A stretch of DNA of 64,000 bases, taken from contig NZ_RKKU01000002.1 of assembly GCF_003797945.1 (NCBI RefSeq), forward strand, positions 186,001 to 250,000, written 5' to 3'. The stretch comes from Pseudomonas neustonica (GTDB lineage: Bacteria > Pseudomonadota > Gammaproteobacteria > Pseudomonadales > Pseudomonadaceae). Below are positions 48,469 through 57,197 of this stretch, one piece after another. Under the pieces are notes generated by a model that did not search any database, had not been told where the DNA came from, and saw nothing but the letters and a program-made list of their open reading frames with translations. A program made the position numbers and the translations under genes. How positions within the stretch are numbered: position 1 is the first letter of the stretch; every line of letters starts with the position of its first letter.

Positions 48469-49268
48469 TCGGTAAGCGATGTGCGGGCGGTGCTCAGTTG
48501 GTTCCGTCCGCCGCGCTTGGCGACAAGCAAGGCGTGATCTGCCTGGTTGATCGTTTCGGAATAGCTTTCACCTGGCTGATGCTCGGCAATGCCCGCGCTG
48601 ATGGTGATGCTGACTGAGTCAGTTTGCGCGCGGATGGCCAGGCGCTGTATCGCACCGCGTACCCGTTCCAGAACCTGCGCTGCTGCATCGGCCCTGGTTT
48701 CCGGCATTAAAATCAAAAACTCCTCACCGCCCCAACGGCCGCATAGGTCCTGTTCGCGTATTTCGGCGTCAAGCACCCGGGCGATTTCGGTCAGTGCACT
48801 GTCGCCGAGTTCATGGCCGTATTGGTCATTGATGCTCTTGAAGTGGTCGACATCCAGCATGGCGATACTGAAGGGGCGCTGATAGCGAATAAATCGTTCG
48901 GTCTCTTTTTTCAGGCGCTCAACCAGCAGGCGACGATTGGCCAGTCCGGTCAGGGAGTCATGGGTCGACGCTTCGCGCAATGCTTCATTCAGATCGCGCA
49001 TCATGTTCTGGTAGCGATCGGATATACGCGCCACTTTTTCCAGCTGGCGTAGTTGCTTGTTCAAGCGTTCGGTCAGCGACTGCTCCTGCAGTTTAGCCAT
49101 GCTCTGATAGGCATCGGATATGTGGCTGATCCGGTCAATGCGCCGCGCCAGGTCCTGATGGTTGGCCCACAGTGAGCCGAGTGGCTCGCGCAATGGATTG
49201 TCCTGTTGCGTCGGGTCATCCAGCAACTCGGTGATACGCGCTTCAAGGCTCTGGTTGAGCTGTTTCAT
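48465..49268 (-). CDS. siaD: diguanylate cyclase SiaD
   Basis: A 267-residue GGDEF protein that makes c-di-GMP. After a coiled-coil N-terminus (about 1-100, repeated SDAYQSMAKLQEQ and SDRYQNMMRDL), the catalytic domain has DHFKSINDQYGHELGD, the active GGEEF at 180-184 and an intact inhibitory I-site REQD at 171-174. No membrane segment is present. With SiaA, SiaB and SiaC upstream it forms the siaABCD operon, in which SiaC is known in P. aeruginosa to bind and switch on SiaD. Confidence 0.9.
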   Translation of the reverse strand: MKQLNQSLEARITELLDDPTQQDNPLREPLGSLWANHQDLARRIDRISHISDAYQSMAKLQEQSLTERLNKQLRQLEKVARISDRYQNMMRDLNEALREASTHDSLTGLANRRLLVERLKKETERFIRYQRPFSIAMLDVDHFKSINDQYGHELGDSALTEIARVLDAEIREQDLCGRWGGEEFLILMPETRADAAAQVLERVRGAIQRLAIRAQTDSVSITISAGIAEHQPGESYSETINQADHALLVAKRGGRNQLSTARTSLTD

Positions 49269-49276
49269 TTTGGACT

Positions 49277-49654
49277 CTAGGCTTGACTGACAATATCGAA
49301 TGGGAAGGTACAGTCTTCCTTGAACTCTTCGGCTAGCTCGGCAACCCGCTCATTCTGTGGGTCGTAGTACCAGGATACCTGAACCGGCTTGGCATCCTGA
49401 TGGGCCGCCTCCAGCAAATCAAAAATATCCATCATGGCTTTCACGCTGCTGGTATTGAGGTACAGCAAGCGCAGTTCCAGTGTCAGTTCTGACTGGTTCT
49501 GCTCCAGATAGCTCTCGATCCAGTTAAAGACTTGCTGGAACATATCGAAAGAGTTTTCCGGGTAGGAATCACCCGCCATGTAAAGCTTGCCGTTGGCCCA
49601 GTCACTGCGGATTTCAGGTGTTGACTGAGAGCTTGGGATAGAAAAATCGGTCAT
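49277..49654 (-). CDS. siaC: SiaC regulatory phosphoprotein (DUF1987)
   Basis: A 125-residue DUF1987 protein that in P. aeruginosa is phosphorylated by SiaB and dephosphorylated by SiaA, and in its unphosphorylated form activates SiaD. The family text FNWIESYLEQNQ and the phospho-site LYLNTSSVKAMMD are present, with the target Thr at residue 68, the position reported for PA SiaC (from memory). It lies 8 nt upstream of siaD. Confidence 0.92.
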   Translation of the reverse strand: MTDFSIPSSQSTPEIRSDWANGKLYMAGDSYPENSFDMFQQVFNWIESYLEQNQSELTLELRLLYLNTSSVKAMMDIFDLLEAAHQDAKPVQVSWYYDPQNERVAELAEEFKEDCTFPFDIVSQA

Positions 49655-49675
49655 ATTCTTAAACTCGTTACTTGA

Positions 49676-50218
49676 TCAGATAACAGCGCGCAGGCTGAAA
49701 AAGCCGCGTCCACTGGCCAGTGGTTGCAAGGAGGCCTGCAGTGGCTCGCTGGACTTTCTCGCTATATCGATAAGGCCAAGGCCGGCACCTGAGGGGCGCA
49801 CTTCATCACGCGGGCGGCGCAGTTGTTCCTTGTAAGCGGCCTTCAGCTCAACCTTGTCGAGCTCTGCCAGGCCTGCAACGGCTTGCTGCAGCCGTTCACC
49901 ATCGGTCATTTCAATCAGATTTCCGGCAGAAACCACATAGCGGCCGTCCTGGTTGCGTGAAACCACAACGGTAGCGCCAGCTTCCTGCTCACTCCACTGC
50001 CGTTCGCGAGCGTAGTGACTGATGTTCTGGGTCATTTCAATGTAGACCGCAAACACGTCCATTGCCGCACTGGGATGGGCGTGATCCGCGGAAAGATAAT
50101 TGCGCAGCGCGTTACCGATTTCTTCGATCAGGCTGCGTGAAATGGGACCGTTGAAGCACAGCATGATCTGCTGACTATTGAAGCGCTCACGCATGGCAAA
50201 AAGATCAATATCTTCCAT
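49676..50218 (-). CDS. siaB: SiaB family protein kinase
   Basis: A 180-residue SiaB-family kinase, a GHKL-fold relative of anti-sigma kinases. QQIMLCFNGPISRSLIEEIG opens the fold, EMTQNISHYARER is the N-box-like helix and GAGLGLIDIARK the glycine-rich ATP lid. It should phosphorylate SiaC Thr68. The ATG at 50218 has AAGGAG at 6 nt and is preferred over an upstream codon overlapping siaA. Confidence 0.9.
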   Translation of the reverse strand: MEDIDLFAMRERFNSQQIMLCFNGPISRSLIEEIGNALRNYLSADHAHPSAAMDVFAVYIEMTQNISHYARERQWSEQEAGATVVVSRNQDGRYVVSAGNLIEMTDGERLQQAVAGLAELDKVELKAAYKEQLRRPRDEVRPSGAGLGLIDIARKSSEPLQASLQPLASGRGFFSLRAVI

Positions 50219-50258
50219 TACAGCTCCTTTGCGTTTGTGTATTTGTATTTCGCTCGGC

Positions 50259-52253
50259 TCAGTCAAATCGGAAGCAGAGCATGGTTATGTCGTCACGCTG
50301 CGGATAGTCGCCCTGATAGGCCGCCAGTGTATCGCTGAAAGCCGCGCTTTGCTGCTGCAGCGGCAATTTGGCATGTTGGCATAGCATCTCGGCAAAACGG
50401 CTGTTGCCAAACCCAAACCCCTGCTCGCCACCAGCCTGATCCAGAAAGCCGTCAGTGCAGAGATAGAAAGTACGCTCGGCGTCCAGTGCTACCTCGGTAT
50501 TGCGGTAGTCGCCAATGCGTTTGTCGACCAGTGCGCGTTTAGCGCCAGCAACGTGTTCTACGCTACGACCATCGCTATAATAAAGTGCCATTTTGGCACC
50601 GGAAAATACCACTCGACGCTGGCTCAAGTCGACAAAGGCGAGCCCCACATCCATGTTGGTAGCAATCGATTTGTATTCAGCCGAATCGCTCAGCATATTG
50701 CGCACTATCTGATCGGTACGCTCCAGTATCGCGGCCGGATTAGCCATGCCGCAGTCGTTGATGGCTTGATCCAGTGCAGCATGCGCGAGCATGGTCATCA
50801 GTGCGCCGGGGACGCCATGGCCGGCGCAGTCAACCACGCCAAACAGGCACTGCTGATTGTCGCTGCGGAATACATAGAAGTCGCCACCCACGACATCCCT
50901 CGGCCGCCATAGCACTGTGTGATGTTGACCGAGCTCATTCACCAGATCGCGGCTGGGTAGAATCGAACGTTGAATAAGACTGGCGTAGTCGATCGAGTCT
51001 TCAATTTTCTTGCGCGCAGCATGCATGCTCTGGTTGAGCTCCTCCAGGTCGCGGGTGCGTTCCTGAACGCGCTCTTCCAGCTCATGCGTATGGCTACGTA
51101 CTTTCTTGGCCATGGTGTCAAAGGCGTCGCTTAGTTCGCCAATTTCATCATTGCGTGTGCGTGGCATGGCCACATCGTAGCGTCCAGCCGCGATCGCCTG
51201 CGCGCTTAAACGGAGTTGGCGTAGCGGGCTCAGCAATAGTCGCTCAATTGCAAAGGCAAACAGCAGAATCAGCATGATCAGTAGGGCACCCAGGCCGATC
51301 AGAACAGGGGTAAGCCAAGTGCGGTCAATGACCTGGGCGCTGTTAAGATCGACGGCGTTGGCGACAAACCAATTGAGCTCAGGGATATAGCTTAGCGCGA
51401 GGAGCTGGGCGTTGCCGTCGAGTGTAATCGGCTGAATACGCACATCATCCGGGTTGGCCTTCACGGCTTGCATGGCCTGGATGACCATCTGTTTTTCGCT
51501 TTCGCTACCAAGCATGTCGAGCAGGTTGCTACCCGCTCTGGCATCCGCATTGGCGCCTGAGTTGAGGGCAATCAGGTTGCTATTCTGATGCGCCTGGATG
51601 GCACCATCTGCGTCGAGGATCATGGGTGTGACACCCTGCTCGTCACTAGCGATGAAGTCGCGAATAAAGCTGGAAAGATCCAGTCCGGAACCCGCCAGGG
51701 CGAGCACCTCGCCGCTATCGTCCTTGACCACCATGTTGAGCCATACCTTGGTGGTATTCAGTTCTGGATTAGAGTCGACATTGATATTGAAATTATCGGT
51801 GTCGCGCAGGGTGGAAAAGAACCAGCTGTCTGCTGCTGTCTCTCGGTTCAGCGTGTAGTGCGGCTGCATGCTGACGGGTTCTTCGTTGCCGTTGAAGTAA
51901 TACTCAAGGCTACTGAGCATGACGATGAAGTAGGCATGATCACGAAAATCCTGGCGATAGCGCTCGGCTTCGCGGAAAAACAGATCCTTCTTGGCGGCGT
52001 CTTGCGGGTCTTTCAGCCACTGCAGCGTGACTTCAGAATTGGCTAGCCGAAGTGACAGCGCTAGTTCACGGCTGATGGGGGTACGAATTTTTTCTCGGCT
52101 GAGCAGCGTTGCGTTGCGCGCATAAGCTTCACCGAAGTGCTCGTGAATACTGCTCAGCAATGACCAGCCGATCAGGCCAGCGGGCAGTAACGCCAGCATT
52201 CCAGCCAGCAGCAGGGCAAGCAGGGATTTACCGCGTAAGCCAAAGGCAGCCAT
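50259..52253 (-). CDS. siaA: SiaA membrane PP2C-type phosphatase with sensor domain
   Basis: A 664-residue transmembrane phosphatase. TM1 is at about 9-31, a periplasmic dCache-like sensor fills roughly 35-315, TM2 (LIGLGALLIMLILLFAFAI) follows, then a HAMP domain with LRLSAQAIAAGRYD, a coiled coil and a SpoIIE/PP2C domain from about 430. Metal-binding acids are seen in VVGGDFYVF, GVVDCAGHGVPGALM and YLCTDGFLDQ. It should dephosphorylate SiaC in response to an outside signal. First gene of siaABCD. Confidence 0.92.
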   Translation of the reverse strand: MAAFGLRGKSLLALLLAGMLALLPAGLIGWSLLSSIHEHFGEAYARNATLLSREKIRTPISRELALSLRLANSEVTLQWLKDPQDAAKKDLFFREAERYRQDFRDHAYFIVMLSSLEYYFNGNEEPVSMQPHYTLNRETAADSWFFSTLRDTDNFNINVDSNPELNTTKVWLNMVVKDDSGEVLALAGSGLDLSSFIRDFIASDEQGVTPMILDADGAIQAHQNSNLIALNSGANADARAGSNLLDMLGSESEKQMVIQAMQAVKANPDDVRIQPITLDGNAQLLALSYIPELNWFVANAVDLNSAQVIDRTWLTPVLIGLGALLIMLILLFAFAIERLLLSPLRQLRLSAQAIAAGRYDVAMPRTRNDEIGELSDAFDTMAKKVRSHTHELEERVQERTRDLEELNQSMHAARKKIEDSIDYASLIQRSILPSRDLVNELGQHHTVLWRPRDVVGGDFYVFRSDNQQCLFGVVDCAGHGVPGALMTMLAHAALDQAINDCGMANPAAILERTDQIVRNMLSDSAEYKSIATNMDVGLAFVDLSQRRVVFSGAKMALYYSDGRSVEHVAGAKRALVDKRIGDYRNTEVALDAERTFYLCTDGFLDQAGGEQGFGFGNSRFAEMLCQHAKLPLQQQSAAFSDTLAAYQGDYPQRDDITMLCFRFD

Positions 52254-52281
52254 ACCTACATCCTTTTCATGGTCAAGTGAC

Positions 52282-52299
52282 GTCGGGCATAAGCCCGAC
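52282..52299. terminator. hairpin between pyrC' and siaA
   Basis: GTCGGGC and GCCCGAC around ATAA form a perfect 7-bp hairpin in the 59-bp gap between the pyrC' stop and the siaA start. No U-run follows, so termination would be weak; it may instead be a repeat unit. Confidence 0.45.
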
Positions 52300-52312
52300 T
52301 AAGGGGGCGTGA

Positions 52313-53587
52313 TCAGTTGGCTTGGTACACCAATTTTCCGTTGCACAGGGTATGGGTGACAGCGGCTGGCGCGCCTTGGCCGATGAAGGGGCAATTGGCG
52401 CCGCGTGACAGCCAGTTGCGGCCGATTTCGCAAGCCTTCGCTGGATCAAATAGCGTCAGATCAGCAGCGCCGCCCAGCGTTAGCTGTCCAGCCTGCAGAT
52501 TGAGTGCTGCAGCTGGGCCAGTGGTCAGGCGGGACAGCAAGGCCGGCAGCTCCAGCAGGCCATCGGCAACCAGCGTCAGTGCCAGCGGCAGGAGAATCTC
52601 GACGCTACTGATGCCGGGCGCCGAGGCCGCGAATGGCACGCGCTTAACCTCTGGCTCGTGTGGTCGGTGATGGGACGCGATAGCTTGTACTACGCCGCTC
52701 TGCACTGCTTCACGCAGCGCTCTGCGGTCTGCAGCGGAGCGCAGTGGTGGCATAACGTGCAGCAGGCTGGAGAATCCGTTGAGGTCCTCATCACAGAGCA
52801 GCAGTTGGTAGGCGGCGACATCGGCAGTGACAGGCAAGCCTCGCGCCTGGGCGGTTGCCAGCATGTCTACTGCGCGGGCGCTGGTGAGCCCGCTGAAATG
52901 CGCGCGTACGCCGGTTTGCTCGATCAGCAAAAGGTCACGGGCGAGCGCTACAGTTTCCGCGCTTTCCGGAATGCCGATCAGCCCTAGTCTGGACGCGGTC
53001 GGCCCTTCGTGAGCCATGCCGCCCTCGGCTAGCGAAGGGTCGAGCGGGGTAAAGATGATGGGTACATCAAAGGTCGCGGCATACTCCAGCGCACGACGCA
53101 GAATACGATTACTGCCCATTGGATTCAGGCCTTGAGTAAAGGCCACGCAGCCAGCATCACGCAGGGCTACCAGCTCGCTCAGGTGTTCACCCTCAAGGTT
53201 TCGGGTCAACGCCCCTATCGGCAGTACGCGGGCATGGCCGGATGCCTGGCTGCGGTCGAGGATCAGCTCGGCCACGGCTGAAGTGTCCAGTACCGGGCGG
53301 CTGTCGGGCGGGCAGCACAGACTGGTAACGCCGCCAGCTGCCGCTGCGCGGGTTTCACTGTCGATGCTGCCCTTGCGGCTATAACCCGGCTCGCGCAGGC
53401 TGACGTTGAGGTCAACCAGTCCGGGGCTGGCGATCAGCCCACGCGCGTCGATTACCTGATTGGCGGTAAACCCTTCGGGTGCAGCGCCAATGGCTTGGAT
53501 GTGGCCAGCGGCGATATGCAGATCGGTAATTTGGTCAAAATGGCTCGCAGGGTCGATTACCCGCGCGCCTTCAATGGTCAGTCGCAT
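52313..53587 (-). CDS. pyrC': non-catalytic dihydroorotase homologue PyrC'
   Basis: A 424-residue amidohydrolase-fold protein encoded directly after pyrB, as in Pseudomonas. Active dihydroorotases have an HxH metal pair after GxxDxH; here the text is GLVDLNVSLREPGYSR, so both histidines are lost. In P. putida and P. aeruginosa such pseudo-dihydroorotases are structural partners that hold the aspartate transcarbamoylase dodecamer together. The gap to pyrB is 3 nt. Confidence 0.93.
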   Translation of the reverse strand: MRLTIEGARVIDPASHFDQITDLHIAAGHIQAIGAAPEGFTANQVIDARGLIASPGLVDLNVSLREPGYSRKGSIDSETRAAAAGGVTSLCCPPDSRPVLDTSAVAELILDRSQASGHARVLPIGALTRNLEGEHLSELVALRDAGCVAFTQGLNPMGSNRILRRALEYAATFDVPIIFTPLDPSLAEGGMAHEGPTASRLGLIGIPESAETVALARDLLLIEQTGVRAHFSGLTSARAVDMLATAQARGLPVTADVAAYQLLLCDEDLNGFSSLLHVMPPLRSAADRRALREAVQSGVVQAIASHHRPHEPEVKRVPFAASAPGISSVEILLPLALTLVADGLLELPALLSRLTTGPAAALNLQAGQLTLGGAADLTLFDPAKACEIGRNWLSRGANCPFIGQGAPAAVTHTLCNGKLVYQAN

Positions 53588-53590
53588 GAT

Positions 53591-54586
53591 TCAGTTCGCT
53601 TCCTGGGTGTGCTGGCGCTGGGAGGTTTGTCCGGTCATGGCCATCGACATCACGGCCATGCGCACAGCGATGCCATAGGTAACCTGCTTGAGGATCACGG
53701 ACTGCGGGCCATCGGCGACCTCCGACTCGATTTCGACACCGCGATTAATCGGGCCAGGGTGCATGACAAGTGCATCGGGCTTGGCCAGTGCCAGTGTTTC
53801 GCGGGTCAGACCGTAGAGACGATAAAACTCGCCTTCGCTGGGCAGCAGGCCGCTTTGCATGCGCTCGCGTTGTAGTCGCAGCATGATAACGACGTCTACG
53901 TCACGCAGGCCGACGCGCAGATCGTTGAAAACGCGCACGCCGTATTGCTCGATACCGTCAGGCAGCAGGGTGCGCGGGGCAATGACGCGAATGTCCGGGC
54001 AGCCGAGGGTTTTCAGCGCCTGCATATTGGAGCGGGCGACTCGCGAATGCAGGATATCGCCGACGATGGCAACCGATAGCTTTTCGAAGTCGCCGCGATG
54101 ACGGCGGATCGTCAGCATGTCGAGCATCGCCTGGGTGGGATGGGCATGGTTGCCATCGCCCGCATTGATGACGGCAACATCCGGACAAACGTGTTCGGCA
54201 ATGAAGTGCGCCGCACCGGAATCACCATGGCGCACAACAAACATGTCGGCGGCCATGGCCTCCAGATTCTGCAGCGTGTCGTACAGTGTTTCGCCCTTGC
54301 TGGTGGACGAGGTCGAGATGTTCAGGTTGAGCACGTCCGCCGATAGGCGCTTGGCGGCAAGTTCAAAGGTGGTACGAGTGCGGGTAGAGTTCTCGAAAAA
54401 GACGTTGCACACGGTCTTGCCGCGCAGCAATGGGACCTTTTTTACTGCGCGCTCGCCCACTTCAAGGAAGGAGTCGGCAGTATCCAGGAGCTCTGTCAGC
54501 AGCTCGCGGGAGAGACCTTCAATAGTAAGAAAGTGGCGCAGTTGGCCCTGGTGGTTCAGTTGCAGGTGTTGCGGCATCTGGGTCAT
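53591..54586 (-). CDS. pyrB: aspartate carbamoyltransferase catalytic chain
   Basis: PyrB, 331 residues, condenses carbamoyl phosphate with aspartate. The carbamoyl phosphate loop is [27 protein letters not shown] and the C-terminal [11 protein letters not shown] are family signatures. The N-terminal extension ([19 protein letters not shown]) is typical of the Pseudomonas class A enzyme, which places regulatory nucleotide sites on this chain. It lies between pyrR (7-nt gap) and pyrC'. Confidence 0.97.
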   Translation of the reverse strand: MTQMPQHLQLNHQGQLRHFLTIEGLSRELLTELLDTADSFLEVGERAVKKVPLLRGKTVCNVFFENSTRTRTTFELAAKRLSADVLNLNISTSSTSKGETLYDTLQNLEAMAADMFVVRHGDSGAAHFIAEHVCPDVAVINAGDGNHAHPTQAMLDMLTIRRHRGDFEKLSVAIVGDILHSRVARSNMQALKTLGCPDIRVIAPRTLLPDGIEQYGVRVFNDLRVGLRDVDVVIMLRLQRERMQSGLLPSEGEFYRLYGLTRETLALAKPDALVMHPGPINRGVEIESEVADGPQSVILKQVTYGIAVRMAVMSMAMTGQTSQRQHTQEAN

Positions 54587-54593
54587 GGCTGTC

Positions 54594-55103
54594 TCAGTGG
54601 GTAGCGGCGTTCAGGGTGAGCTGCAGTGGGCTGGGGCCGGTCAGCTTTACCCGCTGGCCAGCGGGTAGGGCGAGGCTGGCGCCGAGGATGTCGGCACGCA
54701 CCGGCAATTGTCGCGCTTCGATATCCAGCAGGGTGACCAGGGTCACGGAAGCAGGGCGGCCGTAGTCGAATAGTTCGTTCAGCGCGGCGCGAATGGTGCG
54801 CCCGGTCATGAGCACGTCGTCTACCAGAATCAGGTGGCGACCATCTACGGTGAAAGGCAGCTCTGAAGGGCGCACCCGCTGTGGCAGGCCATGTTGTTCA
54901 AAGTCATCACGATAAAAGGCGATATCGAGAGTACCCATGGGTGCATTGGGGGCGACTTGCTGATGCAGAGCCTCGGCGATCCAGACGCCGCCGGTGTGTA
55001 TACCTACGAAGGCCGGGTCATCAATCTGCCGTTCTTGCAGATAGCGGCTCAACTGGTCTGCCATCTGCTGCAGTAACGGGCCGACCTCGGGTAGTGCGCT
55101 CAT
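54594..55103 (-). CDS. pyrR: PyrR, bifunctional pyrimidine regulator/uracil phosphoribosyltransferase
   Basis: PyrR, 169 residues, a type I phosphoribosyltransferase. The PRPP-binding loop is [17 protein letters not shown]. In Bacillus PyrR binds pyr mRNA; in Pseudomonas it has been linked to pyr gene control as well. No attenuator-like leader is apparent within this compact operon. Its start overlaps the ruvX stop by 4 nt. Confidence 0.95.
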   Translation of the reverse strand: MSALPEVGPLLQQMADQLSRYLQERQIDDPAFVGIHTGGVWIAEALHQQVAPNAPMGTLDIAFYRDDFEQHGLPQRVRPSELPFTVDGRHLILVDDVLMTGRTIRAALNELFDYGRPASVTLVTLLDIEARQLPVRADILGASLALPAGQRVKLTGPSPLQLTLNAATH

Positions 55104-55537
55104 GACATCTCCTTGGGCTGGCTGGCGAGCCAGGTTTCGAGCAGCAGAGCGGCAGCCAGGCTATCTACCGGATTTTCTCGGTAACTGCCGGGCGTGCGTT
55201 GCTGGTCGCGTAACTGTTGTTTGGCTTCAAAAGTGGATAGGCGCTCATCGACGCACTGGGCGGGCAGATTGAATCGGCCCTCCAGTCGGCGGGCGAACTT
55301 GCTGGCGCGGGTGCTCATCTCACTCTCGCTGCCATCCATGTTCAGGGGCAAGCCGACAATAAGAATATCCGGCTTCCATTCCTTGATCAGTTTGCCGATG
55401 TGATCCCAGTCTGGAATGCCGTCGCGAGCGCGCAGGTTGATGAGTGGCTCGGCGCTGCCGGTCAACGTCTGGCCTACGGCAACCCCTATCTGTCGGGTGC
55501 CATAATCGAAAGCAAGGGCGCGCTGGTGCTTGACCAT
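55100..55537 (-). CDS. ruvX: YqgF/RuvX, Holliday-junction-resolvase-like 16S rRNA processing nuclease
   Basis: A 145-residue RNase H-fold protein. The first catalytic acid is in [16 protein letters not shown], the second in [15 protein letters not shown] and the third in the [13 protein letters not shown] and [17 protein letters not shown] C-terminal region. In E. coli YqgF is needed for maturation of the 16S rRNA 5' end. The start overlaps the algH stop by 1 nt (TGATG). Confidence 0.96.
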   Translation of the reverse strand: MVKHQRALAFDYGTRQIGVAVGQTLTGSAEPLINLRARDGIPDWDHIGKLIKEWKPDILIVGLPLNMDGSESEMSTRASKFARRLEGRFNLPAQCVDERLSTFEAKQQLRDQQRTPGSYRENPVDSLAAALLLETWLASQPKEMS

Positions 55538-56109
55538 CAGGCGTGGCCCGCCTGGCTGGTCAGTAGCGTCCAGTCCACCCCCAGCGAGCGTGCCGCTGCC
55601 GCCAAGCGGTCTGCGCTGGGTAGCGCAAACAATATCTGGTGGTCGGCCGGGCAGCTTAGCCAGACGTTATCAGCCAGTTCCTGCTCCAGTTGCCCTGCGT
55701 CCCAGCCGGCGTAGCCGAGCGCAATCAGAGCCTCGCTCGGCCCAAGGCCGCGAGCCATGTCCGAGAGGATGTCGCGGGAGGTGGTTAGCTGTAGCGGGCC
55801 GAGATCCAGGCTGGATTCCCACTGATGCGGACCAGGGTGCAATACAAAGCCGCGTTCCTGCTCGACCGGCCCGCCATTGAACACCTGGCACTGTTGTTCC
55901 GCGCAAACGTCCAGCTCTGGGTCAAGCTGGTCAAGCAGGTCGGCCAGGTCCAGGTCGCTGGGTTGGTTGACCACCAGGCCCATTGCGCCTTGCTCCGAGT
56001 GTTCACAGAGATAAATCAGGCTGTGATTAAAACGCGGATCGGCCATGTGTGGCATGGCAATCAGAAAGTGATGGGTAAGGTTGCTCGGTATGCTCTGTTT
56101 CATGCGCAT
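55537..56109 (-). CDS. algH: YqgE/AlgH family protein (UPF0301)
   Basis: A 190-residue protein of the UPF0301 family; the P. aeruginosa member at this place is called AlgH. Signature text: LTHHFLIAMPHMADPRF at the N-terminus, GAMGLVVNQP, and FNGGPVEQERGFVLH. The molecular activity is not established, and the alginate link is disputed. It starts the yqgE-ruvX-pyrR-pyrB-pyrC' chain of overlapping genes. Confidence 0.94.
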   Translation of the reverse strand: MRMKQSIPSNLTHHFLIAMPHMADPRFNHSLIYLCEHSEQGAMGLVVNQPSDLDLADLLDQLDPELDVCAEQQCQVFNGGPVEQERGFVLHPGPHQWESSLDLGPLQLTTSRDILSDMARGLGPSEALIALGYAGWDAGQLEQELADNVWLSCPADHQILFALPSADRLAAAARSLGVDWTLLTSQAGHA

Positions 56110-56150
56110 AGTATTGGGCGGAAGTGCTTGCAGAGCAAGGCTGGTTTGGT

Positions 56151-56180
56151 CCGGGCGGGCGTTGATGCGCCCGCTCCTAG
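56151..56180 (-). repeat. Pseudomonas-type REP palindrome
   Basis: Read on the minus strand it contains TAGGAGCGGGCG, then CATCAA, then CGCCCGC: a GTAGGAGC-like head followed by a hairpin with 7-bp arms (56155-56161 and 56168-56174). This is the layout of Pseudomonas REP sequences. It lies directly after the tonB stop and may act as its 3'-end structure. Confidence 0.65.
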
Positions 56181-56181
56181 T

Positions 56182-57075
56182 TTATGAACTGGATACCCGA
56201 TCGCCCGGTTCAAAGCGCCAGGTGCGGATAATCTCCAGTACGTCGACATCCATCAAATCACCCGTGAAAGGCGTAAACGGGGCTGAAAGCCGCACGATCC
56301 GCAACGCTGCGTTATCCAGTACCGTATTACCGGAGGATTCGAGAATGCTCACTTCACGCAAGGTGCCATCGCGATTGATCGCTACCAGTAATCGCAGGCT
56401 GCCGTATATCTTGTTGCTGCGTGCTTCAGCCGGGTAATTCAGGTTGCCGACTTTCTCGACTTTGCGGCGCCAGGCATCTTTATAGTAGGCGCCCTTGTCC
56501 TGCATGGTTGAAGCCGCATTGAGCCGCAATACCCTTGGGCGGCGTGCGTACTGTTGACGCTCTTCGGCAAGCTGGGCCTCCAGGCTGGCGATCTCGCTGG
56601 ACAGGGTGCTCATATTAAAGTGCAGGCTGGCCGGTGGCGCTTCGGTCGGTTTGGGCTTGGTGGATGCAGTGGTGATCTGGTCGATTTTCGGCGCGCTGGT
56701 AGTAACGACCTTTTGTTCCTGTGGCATGGGTGGTGGCGCGCTGACCTGTTGCTGCGGAGTGACCTTGTTGATTTCGCTATCTTGAAAGTCAGCCTCTTCT
56801 GTCGTGCTCGGAGCGGCTTTCTCTTCCAGGGTTCCGCTACCTTGCTGATTATGCTGCGCCAAATAATCAGCTTGCTCTGGCTGCTCCTCGCTCTGCTGGG
56901 TGGCGAGAGTGATTTCCAGGCTCTTGGACAGTTCACTTGGCGTAGGCAGGTCGAAGGTGATGCCAAGAATTACCAGGGCGTGTAGCACCGCAGCAATAAA
57001 CAAGGTAAAGCCAAGACGGTCACGGGCGGTGACAGTCGGCGGCTGCGGTGTAGGAGGTGTTACGGCTGTATTCAT
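56182..57075 (-). CDS. tonB3: TonB family protein (TonB3-like)
   Basis: A 297-residue energy-transducing protein. A membrane anchor (FTLFIAAVLHALVILGITF) is followed by a periplasmic linker rich in Gln, Glu, Pro and Thr, a coiled-coil LSSEIASLEAQLAEERQQYA-type helix and a C-terminal TonB domain (VGNLNYPAEARSNKIYG, RTWRFEPGD). The position between gshB and algH beside pilG matches P. aeruginosa tonB3, reported to affect twitching motility and pilus assembly (from memory). It does not sit with exbB and exbD. Confidence 0.9.
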   Translation of the reverse strand: MNTAVTPPTPQPPTVTARDRLGFTLFIAAVLHALVILGITFDLPTPSELSKSLEITLATQQSEEQPEQADYLAQHNQQGSGTLEEKAAPSTTEEADFQDSEINKVTPQQQVSAPPPMPQEQKVVTTSAPKIDQITTASTKPKPTEAPPASLHFNMSTLSSEIASLEAQLAEERQQYARRPRVLRLNAASTMQDKGAYYKDAWRRKVEKVGNLNYPAEARSNKIYGSLRLLVAINRDGTLREVSILESSGNTVLDNAALRIVRLSAPFTPFTGDLMDVDVLEIIRTWRFEPGDRVSSS

Positions 57076-57197
57076 GCTTTCCGTAGGCTTCGACGTGATT
57101 CAGATATGCGGTGAAGTCTGCCCCGCGTGCCGGGAAAAGTCCATGCACTGCGTCACCTGCGCGACAGGCCGCGCGCAAGGTGACACAGGTTCCGGCA

